NCBI RefSeq assembly: GCF_036898465.1
Contig: NZ_JARUMJ010000001.1
Location: 5,270,001-5,334,000 of the forward strand
Reading direction: 5' to 3'
Origin: Streptomyces sp. B21-105
GTDB lineage: Bacteria > Actinomycetota > Actinomycetes > Streptomycetales > Streptomycetaceae
Length of the DNA stretch: 64,000 nt
Under the pieces are notes generated by a model. The model ran no database searches. It saw nothing but the letters and a program-made list of their open reading frames with translations, and was not told the DNA's origin. The position numbers were made by a program, and so were the translations under genes. Shown here one piece after another: positions 39,887-49,939 of the stretch (positions within the stretch are counted from its first letter, which is position 1; each line of letters begins with the position of its first letter).

Positions 39887-40222
39887 GTGGCACAGAAGGT
39901 TCAGGTCCTTCTTGTCGACGACCTCGACGGCGGCGAGGCGGACGAGACCGTGACGTTCGCGTTGGACGGCAAGACCTACGAGATCGATCTCACGACCACC
40001 AATGCGGACAAGCTGCGTGGACTTCTCGAGCCCTACGTGAAGGGCGGCCGGCGTACCGGCGGCCGTGCCGCGGGTGGGCGTGGAAAGACGCGCGCCGTTT
40101 CCGGCGGAAGCCAGGACACCGCTCAGATCCGCGCGTGGGCGAAGGAGAACGGTTTCGAGGTCAATGACCGCGGCCGTGTTCCGGCGACCATTCGCGAGGC
40201 CTACGAGAAGGCCAACGGCTGA
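39887..40222 (+). CDS. lsr2: Nucleoid-associated protein Lsr2
   Basis: 111 residues. The N-terminal dimerisation/oligomerisation domain (MAQKVQVLLVDDLDGGEADETVTFALDGKTYEIDL in pattern) is followed by a basic Gly/Arg linker. The C-terminal AT-hook-like domain carries the RGR motif (NDRGRVPATIREAYEKA). Lsr2 bridges AT-rich DNA and silences foreign and antibiotic genes, the actinobacterial counterpart of H-NS. GTG 39887 has AAAGGA six bases upstream. Its last 22 bp overlap the convergent SCO3374-family gene. Confidence 0.97.
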   Translation: MAQKVQVLLVDDLDGGEADETVTFALDGKTYEIDLTTTNADKLRGLLEPYVKGGRRTGGRAAGGRGKTRAVSGGSQDTAQIRAWAKENGFEVNDRGRVPATIREAYEKANG

Positions 40223-40920
40223 GCGCACGCGCCCAGCAGTCGGACACGGTGGCATTGCGTCGCCAGCGTGTCCACCAGCCGTACGAGATCGGGGGCGTTC
40301 CCCACGCCCCCCAGCGCCGACATGGTCGGCAGCGAGGCTTCGACCTCGCACCCTGCAACGGGGGGCCGCAACCACACGGCGGCCCCCTGCACCGGTCCGC
40401 GGTCCGACCCGGTGGCGCGGCCGGGAGCCCGGTCCGCAGGCCACGGCGCCTCGATGAGGCCGCCCGCCCCGAGCGCCGTCAGGCCCAGGGGCAGCGCGCC
40501 CCACTCCAGCCACTTCAGGATCCCCGGCACCTCCTCCGCGCCGCCTGCCGCCACCAGCAGCAGCATCCGGTCGCCCCGCACGGCCACCGGCGAGCCCGTC
40601 GCCAGTCGCCGAAGCGCGGCGAGGCCCGCCTCGGCCGGGACGTCCAGGACGTCGAAGCGCTCGCCGGTCGAAAGCCGGACCGGTTCCCCGGGCACGGTCG
40701 CCCAGCCCAGTTCGTTCTCGTACCAGCCACGGATCCGGCCTACCGGATCGAACGCATCGAACGCATCGGACGTATCGACCGGAGCGACCGGAGCGGCCGT
40801 ATCGACCGGAGCGGCCGGGTCGACCGGATCGCGCGGCTGTCGAGGGAGGGGAACAGTGGGCAGTGTGGAGGAGGCCGAGCGGGCCGCCGGGGGTTTCGAC
40901 GAGGGAACCGAGCCAACCAT
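40201..40920 (-). CDS. SCO3374-family protein
   Basis: 239 residues of a streptomycete-specific family between lsr2 and clpC. After ~60 residues of low complexity (3-residue periodic DPV/DPA/APV from a 9-bp-period array), the folded part begins RIRGWYENELGWATVPGEPVRLSTG. It then shows DRMLLLVAAGGAEEVPG, VAGCEVEASLPTMSALGG and NAPDLVRLVDTLATQCHRVRLL. It resembles the regulatory or N-terminal half of bifunctional DNA primase/polymerase-like proteins of actinomycetes, but I would not assign function. ATG 40920 is chosen as the first Met before the conserved part; upstream in-frame starts exist. Confidence 0.68.
   Translation of the reverse strand: MVGSVPSSKPPAARSASSTLPTVPLPRQPRDPVDPAAPVDTAAPVAPVDTSDAFDAFDPVGRIRGWYENELGWATVPGEPVRLSTGERFDVLDVPAEAGLAALRRLATGSPVAVRGDRMLLLVAAGGAEEVPGILKWLEWGALPLGLTALGAGGLIEAPWPADRAPGRATGSDRGPVQGAAVWLRPPVAGCEVEASLPTMSALGGVGNAPDLVRLVDTLATQCHRVRLLGACAQPLAFS
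40747..40836. repeat. Ten degenerate 9-bp units in the SCO3374-family gene
   Basis: Ten consecutive 9-bp units of the type ATCGACCGG/AGCGGCCGG run without interruption. On the minus strand they encode a 3-residue periodic Asp/Ala-Pro-Val linker near the N-terminus. Confidence 0.88.
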
Positions 40921-41351
40921 GCCAAGTGCAACCGCCCGAAAGGCACCCGAGTTACGCTGGGTGTTTCCGTGACTGCGCACCGTTTCGCCGATCGAGGCGG
41001 GCCGGGGTGTCGCGAGGCGCAAGGTTGTTCGCCCGTAGCGGAGGGAACCGGTGCCCACGGCATGGAGTGTCAGTCCCGGCGGGTAAGACATCCCTAGTGG
41101 GAGGGGGCGACACGCAGGAAAGGCACGTCTCACGTTCGCCATCGGCGTACTGGCGACTGGGGTAACTGCCTGGCCTGCGGGAACATCGTCTCGCACCATC
41201 GGGTTGGAGCAGATGTCGGCGTTCGGGGTCAGGAGGCCATCGACGGTGTCGGCAGTTGGAATGAGCGGTCCCCGCTTGCGGGACTAAGCTGCGGAAGGAC
41301 AGGGAGGGGAAGTTCCCCCCACTGCCTGACCGCTCTGAGGAGCGATTAACG
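40921..41351. other. 431-bp divergent region before clpC
   Basis: No convincing gene lies here; frames across it lack a ribosome site and codon bias. It holds the SigR-like promoter described separately, a dyad GTCCC-N7-GGGAC (41268-41284) and a small stem AGTTCC/GGGGAA-type structure near 41305-41320, just before the clpC ribosome site. The long leader could carry post-transcriptional control. Confidence 0.5.
41179..41205 (+). promoter_or_regulatory. Candidate SigR-type promoter of clpC
   Basis: GGGAAC (41179-41184) and GTT (41203-41205) are separated by exactly 18 bp, matching the GGGAAT-N18-GTT pattern of promoters read by the disulfide-stress sigma factor SigR. Clp protease genes are reported members of the SigR regulon (from memory). 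The predicted leader is about 140 nt. Confidence 0.6.
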
Positions 41352-43880
<2,529 letters not shown>

Positions 43881-43903
43881 CCCCCTTCAGGGGTTGAGCC
43901 CAC

Positions 43904-43934
43904 GAAAGGGGCCGGTGCTGCCGGCCCCTTTCGC
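43904..43934. terminator. Hairpin after clpC
   Basis: A perfect 13-bp stem, CGAAAGGGGCCGG with its complement, closes a 5-nt loop. The pyrimidine-rich CCCTTTCG arm gives some T content on the + side and the mirror arm serves the convergent phosphatase gene. A second small stem (ACCCCCTTCAGGGGTT, 43881-43896) precedes it. Confidence 0.85.
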
Positions 43935-43942
43935 ATGCGCTC

Positions 43943-44575
43943 CTACGACAGCTGGCCGTTGTAGTCGGGCAGCTTGTACGTCGTCTCGGCGTGGCCGCCC
44001 GAGAGGTCGGTGGGGGTGTTGCCGATGTTCGCGATGATCGTGTAGCCCTTGGACTCGATGGTGACGCGCTGGGCGGTCTTGTAGGCGGCGACGTCCTTGA
44101 AGAGGTCGAGGAAGCCGCGTACGTACAGCCCGGAGACCTTGTAACCGACGGTCTTGAGGTTGTAGTCGGTCACCCCGGAGATGATGCCCGGGCGGGCGGT
44201 GACGAAGAACAGGGAGACGCCGTGCTCCTGGGCGTACTTGGCCACGTCGAGGACGGGCTTGTTGGCCGGCGCCGGGTAGCTGAAGCCGAAGTCGGACTCC
44301 AGGGTGGTGTTGTCGATGTCGAAGACGATCGCCTGCTTCTCGCCCGGCTTGGCGGCGGCGATCCGCTGCTTCAGCGCCGGCAGGGCCTGGTTCATCACCG
44401 CCTGGCAGTCCTGCTGCCAGGTCGCGTAGTCGACGTCCTCCGCGGCGGTCGCCGCGGCGGTGGAGGCGCCGGCGGCCGTCGCGGCCTGGGCTCCGACCGG
44501 AACGACCAGGGCCGTGGCGGCGGCCGTGGCGACGGCGGTCATGCTGATGCGGCGCTTCCAGGTGCCTCTGGTCAT
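43943..44575 (-). CDS. Secreted HAD-family acid phosphatase (class B/5'-nucleotidase-like)
   Basis: 210 residues. A Sec signal peptide (basic KRR, hydrophobic core to ~30, AxA at AQA-A) leads to a HAD domain with the DxDxT nucleophile at Asp86 and Asp88 in VFDIDNTTLES. Motif II is FFVTARPG near 125; K and the acidic motif near ANIGNTPTDL complete it. It matches the HAD_acid phosphatase group that releases phosphate from esters outside the cell. ATG 44575 has GAGAGGA upstream. A Crp-like palindrome lies 160 bp upstream. Confidence 0.85.
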   Translation of the reverse strand: MTRGTWKRRISMTAVATAAATALVVPVGAQAATAAGASTAAATAAEDVDYATWQQDCQAVMNQALPALKQRIAAAKPGEKQAIVFDIDNTTLESDFGFSYPAPANKPVLDVAKYAQEHGVSLFFVTARPGIISGVTDYNLKTVGYKVSGLYVRGFLDLFKDVAAYKTAQRVTIESKGYTIIANIGNTPTDLSGGHAETTYKLPDYNGQLS

Positions 44576-45115
44576 GTGTGGGGTCCTCTCGCGTCCTTGC
44601 ACTGCCGGTGTCGTGGGCATGCTCATCGGTGGGGATGACTTACGGGGAACCAAGGGGTTACCGGAGGGAACCAGCGGGTTACTGGACGGTAGAGCCGAAC
44701 GAGAGGCCCGTCACAGACCCGTGCACGTGAACGTGACCGGGGTCACAAGTGCCTTACGGGGCAGGGGAGTAGCCGCCGTCACATTCCGAAGTCCCCCGAG
44801 GCGGGCGGCCGGTGACATGCCGCACAAGGGATTTGGGCCCTACTAGGCCGGATAGTCGCGCTGCGAAACGGAACAAAAAGGACATGCGCATCGAGGGGTG
44901 CGGGCCCTCTCCGCAGCCTCCGGCCTGGGCGATGTCGAAATCGTCCGGAAGGGGGCGATCTGTCAAGAAGTGGGAAGTTTTGGGGTGAAGTACTAGCTTC
45001 CGTCGTAGATCACACGTTTGAGCCCATGCGGGCCTCGGGGTTACCAAGGGATGGCCACTGCGGCGGACGTTCACGCCGGGTGGTTTCTTCTGTCCCCTTC
45101 CCACACGAGGTCTTC
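44576..45115. other. 540-bp divergent intergenic region (phosphatase/M23 peptidase)
   Basis: No gene is visible. The region holds the Crp-like palindrome (44733-44746) and an A-rich island GGAACAAAAAGGACA near 44870. A long leader before the M23 gene ends with a CACGAGG ribosome site. I looked for a ydaO-type c-di-AMP riboswitch, common before streptomycete wall hydrolases, and could not align its conserved elements. Confidence 0.5.
44733..44746. promoter_or_regulatory. Candidate Crp-binding palindrome
   Basis: GTGACCGGGGTCAC is a palindrome with GTGACC/GGTCAC arms and fits the streptomycete Crp pattern GTG-N6-GNCAC exactly. It lies between two divergent secreted-enzyme genes. Binding is not shown. 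Confidence 0.5.
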
Positions 45116-45709
45116 ATGTTCCAGCGCGTCACGTTCCGTTCTTCCCGTACGTCCCTGCTCCGCACCAGCGTGGCCGTCGGGGCCGCCGCAGTGGGCGCCT
45201 CGGTCGTGCTGGGGACCGGAGTGGCGTCCGCCGCCGCCCCCGCAGCGGCGCCCGCCGCCGTGCCCGCCGCCGCCAAGAAGGCCGTGTCGGCCTCCTGGAT
45301 AGACCCGGTGAAGAAGTACAAGCTGTCCGCCGGGTTCGCCCAGGCCGGCAAGATGTGGCAGTCCACCCACAGCGGTCAGGACTTCGCCGTGCCGAGCGGC
45401 ACCAAGGTCATGGCCACGCACGGCGGCACCGTGGTGAAGGCCGGCGGCAACGGCGCCGGCGACGGCCCGGCCTACGGCAACGCCGTCGTGATCAAGCACG
45501 CGAGCGGCGTCTACTCGCAGTACGCCCACCTCTCGCGCATCGACGTCAAGATCGGCCAGGTCGTGAAGACCGGCCAGAAGATCGCGCTGTCCGGCAGCAC
45601 CGGCAACTCCAGCGGTCCGCACCTGCACTTCGAGATCCGTACGACCGCCAACTACGGTTCGGCGATCAACCCGGTCACCTTCCTGCACTCCAAGGGCGTG
45701 AAGGTCTGA
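45116..45709 (+). CDS. Secreted M23-family peptidoglycan metallopeptidase
   Basis: 197 residues. A signal peptide ends near AxA at 37-39 and a short Ala/Pro linker follows. The LytM-like domain carries the zinc residues His85 and Asp89 (HSGQDFAVPSG) and His169-x-His171 (GPHLHFEI). It should cut glycyl or D-Ala peptide bonds in the cell wall, acting in growth or germination. There is no substrate-binding repeat. ATG 45116 has CACGAGG five bases upstream. It is convergent with the tetR gene 12 bp away. Confidence 0.93.
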   Translation: MFQRVTFRSSRTSLLRTSVAVGAAAVGASVVLGTGVASAAAPAAAPAAVPAAAKKAVSASWIDPVKKYKLSAGFAQAGKMWQSTHSGQDFAVPSGTKVMATHGGTVVKAGGNGAGDGPAYGNAVVIKHASGVYSQYAHLSRIDVKIGQVVKTGQKIALSGSTGNSSGPHLHFEIRTTANYGSAINPVTFLHSKGVKV

Positions 45710-45720
45710 CGCCTGCGTGA

Positions 45721-46308
45721 TCAGGCGCCCTGGTGCGCCTGGGTCACCAGATCGACCGCGACCTCGAGGACGGCTTGCCGCTTGTCCTCGGGGTCGCCTT
45801 CGAGGTCATGCAGGAAGAACATGCCGGCGTGCAGCGTGAAGATGGCGCTCACACAGCGGACCTGGTCGGTCAGTGGGGCCTCCGGGTCGATGATGATGTC
45901 GCGCAGGCTCCGCATGCGGTCCTTGAACGAGTCGCCGATCTGGAGCTCGCGCACCGTCGCCTGGTTCTCCTGCATGAAACGGAAGAGCGGGGCCGCCTCG
46001 GAGAGTGCCAGGCTGTAGCGGCGCACGAGTTCGTGCTTGGTCTCCAGTGTGTGCGGCTGGCTCCTGCCCCACTCGATCAGGTCCTCGATCGGCTTCGTCA
46101 GATCCGTGAAGATGCTGACGGTGATCTCTTCCTTGGTCTTGAAGTGGTAGTACAGCGCCGCCTTGGTGACCTCCAGGCGCTCCGCGATCTCGCGGAGCGA
46201 GGTCTTCTCGTAGCCCTGTTCGGCGAAGAGTTCGAGCGCCACGTCCTGGATGCGCTGGCGGGTGTTGCCGCGACGTTGCTGCTTGGTGCCGTCCATGGTG
46301 ACGTCCAT
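45721..46308 (-). CDS. TetR-family repressor of the adjacent efflux pump
   Basis: 195 residues. The helix-turn-helix is near the start: RIQDVALELFAEQGYEKTSL, REIAERLEVTKAALYYHFKTKEE. The C-terminal ligand/dimer domain is generic. It is divergent from a DHA2-type pump and the gap holds a large inverted repeat, so it very likely represses both genes until a drug-like ligand binds. ATG 46308 has GGAAG seven bases upstream; ATG 46296 is an alternative. Confidence 0.92.
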   Translation of the reverse strand: MDVTMDGTKQQRRGNTRQRIQDVALELFAEQGYEKTSLREIAERLEVTKAALYYHFKTKEEITVSIFTDLTKPIEDLIEWGRSQPHTLETKHELVRRYSLALSEAAPLFRFMQENQATVRELQIGDSFKDRMRSLRDIIIDPEAPLTDQVRCVSAIFTLHAGMFFLHDLEGDPEDKRQAVLEVAVDLVTQAHQGA

Positions 46309-46368
46309 CCTCGTACTTCCGGGCTCCCACGAAGCGTCGGGTGCCGTCCGTCCGGCTCGTTGCAAGAA

Positions 46369-46440
46369 ACTTACTTGACGCCCGGCTAGTTGCAGGTCTA
46401 CCTTCCCCAGTGTAGTGAACTAGCCGGGCGGCAAGTAAGT
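46369..46440. promoter_or_regulatory. 23-nt inverted-repeat operator pair for tetR/efflux genes
   Basis: The arm at 46369-46391 (starting ACTTACTTG, ending GGCTAGTT) is repeated inverted at 46418-46440 (starting AACTAGCC, ending CAAGTAAGT) with 22 of 23 positions matching. The arms are 26 bp apart, so their centres are 49 bp apart. The divergent promoters must lie between or within them. Confidence 0.88.
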
Positions 46441-46478
46441 GGCCGGCGGCGGTGAGTGGCACAGGGGAGTGGGGAACG

Positions 46479-48059
46479 ATGGCGGACACGCAGACGACCG
46501 AGGCGGAAGCCGAGAAACAGCCCAGGAGCGTGCGGGTCGTCCTCCTCGCGCTCATGATCACGATGATGCTCGCGATGCTCGACAACATGATCGTGGGCAC
46601 GGCGATGCCGACGATCGTCGGCGAGCTGGGCGGTCTCGAGCACCTTTCCTGGGTGGTGACCTCGTACACCCTGGCCACCGCGGCCTCCACCCCGATCTGG
46701 GGCAAGATCGGCGACATGTACGGTCGCAAGGGCGCCTTCATGTCGTCGATCGTCCTCTTCCTGATCGGGTCCGCGCTGAGCGGCATGGCCCAGAACATGG
46801 GCGAACTGATCGGCTTCCGCGCGGTCCAGGGCCTCGGCGCGGGCGGCCTGATGGTCGGCGTCATGGCGATCATCGGCGACCTCATCCCGCCCCGGGAACG
46901 CGGCAAGTACCAGGGAATGATGGCCGGCGTCATGGCGCTGGCGATGATCGGCGGCCCGCTGGTCGGTGGCACCATCACCGACAACTGGGGCTGGCGCTGG
47001 TCCTTCTACATCAACCTCCCGCTCGGCGTGGTCTCGCTGGCCCTCATCAGCGCCGTCCTGCACCTGCCGAAGAAGCGGTCCCAGTCGCGGATCGACTACC
47101 TGGGCGCGATGCTGCTGACCGTCGGCATCACCTCCATCGTCCTCGTGACCACGTGGGGCGGCACGGAGTACGCGTGGACGTCCGCGCGGATCATGGAACT
47201 CATCGGGATCGGCGTCGCCTCGCTCATCGGGTTCGTGTTCTGGCAGACCAGGGCCGCCGAGCCGATCGTCCCGCTGCACATCTTCCGCAGCCGCAACTTC
47301 ACCCTGATGTCGCTCATCGGCTTCATCACCGGTTTCGTGATGTTCGGCGCCACGCTCTTCCTGCCGCTGTACCAGCAGTCGGTGCAGGGCGCCTCCGCGA
47401 CCAACTCCGGCCTGCTGCTCCTGCCGATGCTCGGCGCGATGCTCGTCACCTCGATGGTCGCGGGCCGGGTGACCACGAACAGCGGCAGGTACTACGTCTT
47501 CCCGGTCGTCGGCAGCGTCCTGATGGTGATCGGCCTGTACCTGCTGTCGACGATGGACACCGGGACCAGCCGTTTCACCTCCGGGGTCTTCATGGCCGTC
47601 GTCGGCCTCGGCATGGGCTGCCTGATGCAGATCACGATGCTGGTCGCCCAGAACAGCGTCGAGATGAAGGACATGGGCGTCGCGTCCTCGTCCACCACCC
47701 TCTTCCGCACGCTCGGCTCGTCGTTCGGCGTCGCGATCATGGGCGCCCTGTTCAACCACCGGGTCCAGGACGTCATGGCCGAGCGGGCCGGCGCGCTGGG
47801 CTCGAAGGTCACCGAACAGTCCGCGCAGCTGGACGCGGCCAGCCTGGCGAAGCTTCCCGTGGCTGCCCGTGAGGCCTACCAGCACGCGGTATCGGCCGGC
47901 ACGCACTCGGCGTTCCTGCTGGGCGCCGTGGTGGCCGTGGGCGCGCTGGCCGCGGCGGTCTTCGTGAAGGAGGTCCCGCTGAAGGGCGCGGGGCCCCAGA
48001 AGACCGACGCCCCGGCCGACGCCCCGGCCCCCCAGCCGCCCGTGGTCGAGGCCGTCTGA
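46479..48059 (+). CDS. MFS drug efflux transporter, DHA2 (14-TM) family
   Basis: 526 residues with fourteen hydrophobic segments. DHA2 motifs are MLDNMIVGTAMPTIVGELGG in TM1, WVVTSYTLATAASTPIWGKIGDMYGRK (motif A), FRAVQGLGAGGLMVGVMAIIGDLIPPRERG (motif B) and GGPLVGGTITDNWGWRWSFYINLPLG (motif C). It exports cationic or amphipathic drugs with protons. ATG 46479 has GGGGAG nine bases upstream; a GTG at 46452 would overlap the operator side and lacks a site. It is controlled by the divergent TetR. Confidence 0.93.
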   Translation: MADTQTTEAEAEKQPRSVRVVLLALMITMMLAMLDNMIVGTAMPTIVGELGGLEHLSWVVTSYTLATAASTPIWGKIGDMYGRKGAFMSSIVLFLIGSALSGMAQNMGELIGFRAVQGLGAGGLMVGVMAIIGDLIPPRERGKYQGMMAGVMALAMIGGPLVGGTITDNWGWRWSFYINLPLGVVSLALISAVLHLPKKRSQSRIDYLGAMLLTVGITSIVLVTTWGGTEYAWTSARIMELIGIGVASLIGFVFWQTRAAEPIVPLHIFRSRNFTLMSLIGFITGFVMFGATLFLPLYQQSVQGASATNSGLLLLPMLGAMLVTSMVAGRVTTNSGRYYVFPVVGSVLMVIGLYLLSTMDTGTSRFTSGVFMAVVGLGMGCLMQITMLVAQNSVEMKDMGVASSSTTLFRTLGSSFGVAIMGALFNHRVQDVMAERAGALGSKVTEQSAQLDAASLAKLPVAAREAYQHAVSAGTHSAFLLGAVVAVGALAAAVFVKEVPLKGAGPQKTDAPADAPAPQPPVVEAV

Positions 48060-48075
48060 CCCGCCGACCACACCC

Positions 48076-48113
48076 GAAGGCCTCCCGGCGGTAATCCGCC
48101 CCGGGGGGCCTTC
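48076..48113 (+). terminator. Terminator after the efflux gene
   Basis: GAAGGCC (48076-48082) pairs with GGCCTTC (48107-48113), and inner CCCGGCGG/CCGCCCCGGGG segments extend the stem. It begins 16 bp after the stop codon. Confidence 0.8.
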
Positions 48114-48576
48114 ACCACGACCCCACCCAACCCGTCGACCCTGTCCAGCCGTTGAGCCCCGTCCAGCCGTCGGCCCTGCCGTGGCCGTCGGCGCCCGTCC
48201 GGGACGTAGAGCTCGTTCGGGACGTAAGGCTCGGACGGGCCCTCGGCCCGTCGGGTGCGTCCGGCGTCGCGTCTGTCCAGACGTCGGCGTCTGTTTGAGC
48301 TGTTGGTCTCGGACGGGCCGTCGGGTCTGTCGGGACGTTGCGCTCGGACAGGCCGTCGGTCCGCCCGTCGGGGACTTCTGGGGGCGCGCCTGTCCAGCCG
48401 TCGGCTCCGTCCGCGCCGCAGAGTTCGTCTGGCCCGTCTGGCCCGTCTGGCCCGTCTGGCCCGGGCCCTTGGGCTGCCACCGGTCCGCAGGTCTCCGTCG
48501 ACGGCCGGCGACGACGGTCCGCGACGGCGCGGGGCTTCGGGGCGGGCTTCTGTGGACTTCCGTGGGCCTCGGGGGC
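48114..48576. other. 463-bp repeat-rich intergenic region
   Basis: No supported gene. The stretch is built of degenerate repeats of CCAGCCGTCGG-type and GGACGGGCCGTCGG-type units and contains four exact CGTCTGGCC units (48426-48461). It separates the efflux terminator from the 3' end of cseC. Open frames on the minus strand here encode only Gly-Pro-Asp-like repeats and lack a ribosome site. Confidence 0.6.
48426..48461. repeat. CGTCTGGCC x4 tandem array
   Basis: Four exact 9-bp units lie in the repeat-rich gap downstream of cseC. Confidence 0.95.
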
Positions 48577-49920
48577 CTACGGCATCGTCGGGTAGCTTCC
48601 CGTGTTCGTCGGTGCGTGTTCGGGCAGCCACAGGACGGCGACGGCGCCCTCGGCGGGTATGTGCTCCGCGGCTCCGGCGGGCCGTACGTTGCGAAACGTC
48701 AGCCGGGCGCCCAGGACGCGGGCCTGGCCGGCCGCGATGGTGAGACCGAGCCCGTGGCCGCGCCCCGCGCGGTCGGCGCTGCCGGTGCGGAACCGCCTCG
48801 GCCCATCGGCGAGCAGGTTCTCCGGGAAACCCGGACCGTGATCGCGGACCCGGATGACCCGCCCCTCGACGGTGACCTGGATCGGCGGCTTGCCGTGCCG
48901 GGCGGCGTTGGCCAGCAGGTTGAACAGGACCCGCTCCAGGCGGCGGGGGTCGGTCGTGACCACCGACTCGTGCACGACCCGCACCTCCACCTCCGGGTCC
49001 TTGGCCGCCACCCGTCGGGCCACGAACTCGCCCAGCACGATGTCCTGCAGCTCGGCCCGTTCCGAGGCGCCGTCGAGACGAGCCACCTCCAGTACGTCCT
49101 CCACGAGGGTGCGCATGGCCTTCGCCCGGTCCAGGACCAGCTCCGTCGGCCGGCCGGGCGGCAGCAGTTCGGCGGCCGTCAGCAGTCCCGTCACCGGGGT
49201 GCGCAGCTCGTGCGCGATGTCCGCGGTGACCCGGCGCTCGGCCTCCAGGCGCTCCTGCAGCGTGTCCGCCATGGCGTCCACGGCTCTTGCCAGGTCGTCG
49301 GTCTCGTCGCGGACCACCCCGCCGATGGCGTCACGGACGCGGACGTCCGACTCGCCCCGGGCGACCTGGTTGGCCGCGGCCGCGGCCTTGCGCAGTCGGC
49401 GGGAGAGCTGTCCGCCGATGAGCACCCCGAGCGCGCTGCCGCCGAAGACCACCGCGATGGAACCGATCACCAGGGCCTGGTCGAGATCGTTCAGGATGTC
49501 CGTGCTGCGGTCGGTGAAACCGGTGTGCAGGGACAGCACGTGCCCGCCCTTGACCGGCACGGCGGCCCAGATGTCGGGCACTGAGCCGGGGCGGTCGGAG
49601 ACGAACGTGGCCCGGCGTCCCTCCTGCATCTTGTGCCGCAGCGACGTCGGCAGACCGGGGTCGTCGATCTTGATGTTGGGGAAGTTCAGCCGCCCGGACT
49701 GCTCGTAGTTGCGTTGGGCGATCCGCACCCGCTCGTCGGCGAGGTCGCGGGCGTTGTCCAGCATGGACACGCGTGCGGCGTTGTGCACGACGAGGCTGAG
49801 CGCGACCGCCACCAGCGCACCGACCAGCGCGATCGCTGCACTCAGCTTCCACCGCAGCCCCGTACGGATGCCCGCGCCCGCTGCGCGCGCCGGTACCAGG
49901 CGCTCGATCATCCGCCGCAT
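48577..49920 (-). CDS. cseC: Envelope-stress sensor histidine kinase CseC
   Basis: 447 residues. Two TM helices (about 26-46 and 150-170) bracket an extracytoplasmic sensor of ~100 residues. HAMP, the H-box TADIAHELRTPVTGLL near 234, an N-box NLLANAARHG and GRGHGLGL follow. CseC detects cell-envelope damage (for example by vancomycin) and phosphorylates CseB, which turns on sigE. Identity rests on operon context as well as sequence. ATG 49920 lies 19 bp after the cseB stop. Confidence 0.93.
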   Translation of the reverse strand: MRRMIERLVPARAAGAGIRTGLRWKLSAAIALVGALVAVALSLVVHNAARVSMLDNARDLADERVRIAQRNYEQSGRLNFPNIKIDDPGLPTSLRHKMQEGRRATFVSDRPGSVPDIWAAVPVKGGHVLSLHTGFTDRSTDILNDLDQALVIGSIAVVFGGSALGVLIGGQLSRRLRKAAAAANQVARGESDVRVRDAIGGVVRDETDDLARAVDAMADTLQERLEAERRVTADIAHELRTPVTGLLTAAELLPPGRPTELVLDRAKAMRTLVEDVLEVARLDGASERAELQDIVLGEFVARRVAAKDPEVEVRVVHESVVTTDPRRLERVLFNLLANAARHGKPPIQVTVEGRVIRVRDHGPGFPENLLADGPRRFRTGSADRAGRGHGLGLTIAAGQARVLGARLTFRNVRPAGAAEHIPAEGAVAVLWLPEHAPTNTGSYPTMP

Positions 49921-49939
49921 ATCCCTGTCCCTGCCCCGC

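Noticed and set aside
41268..41284. ClgR-type operator before clpC
   Set aside because: The dyad has CGC-N2-GCG, not the CGC-N5-GCG spacing I recall for ClgR.
45060..45080. PhoP box upstream of the M23 gene
   Set aside because: Only one GTTCACG-like heptamer is present; a Pho box needs at least two direct repeats.
44576..45115. ydaO-type c-di-AMP riboswitch before the M23 peptidase gene
   Set aside because: I expected one because disA is nearby and such switches precede wall hydrolases, but the conserved elements could not be found by eye. A covariance-model search would decide.
48114..48576. Small gene(s) in the repeat-rich gap after cseC
   Set aside because: Open frames encode only Gly-Pro-Asp-type repeats, lack ribosome sites and show no codon bias.
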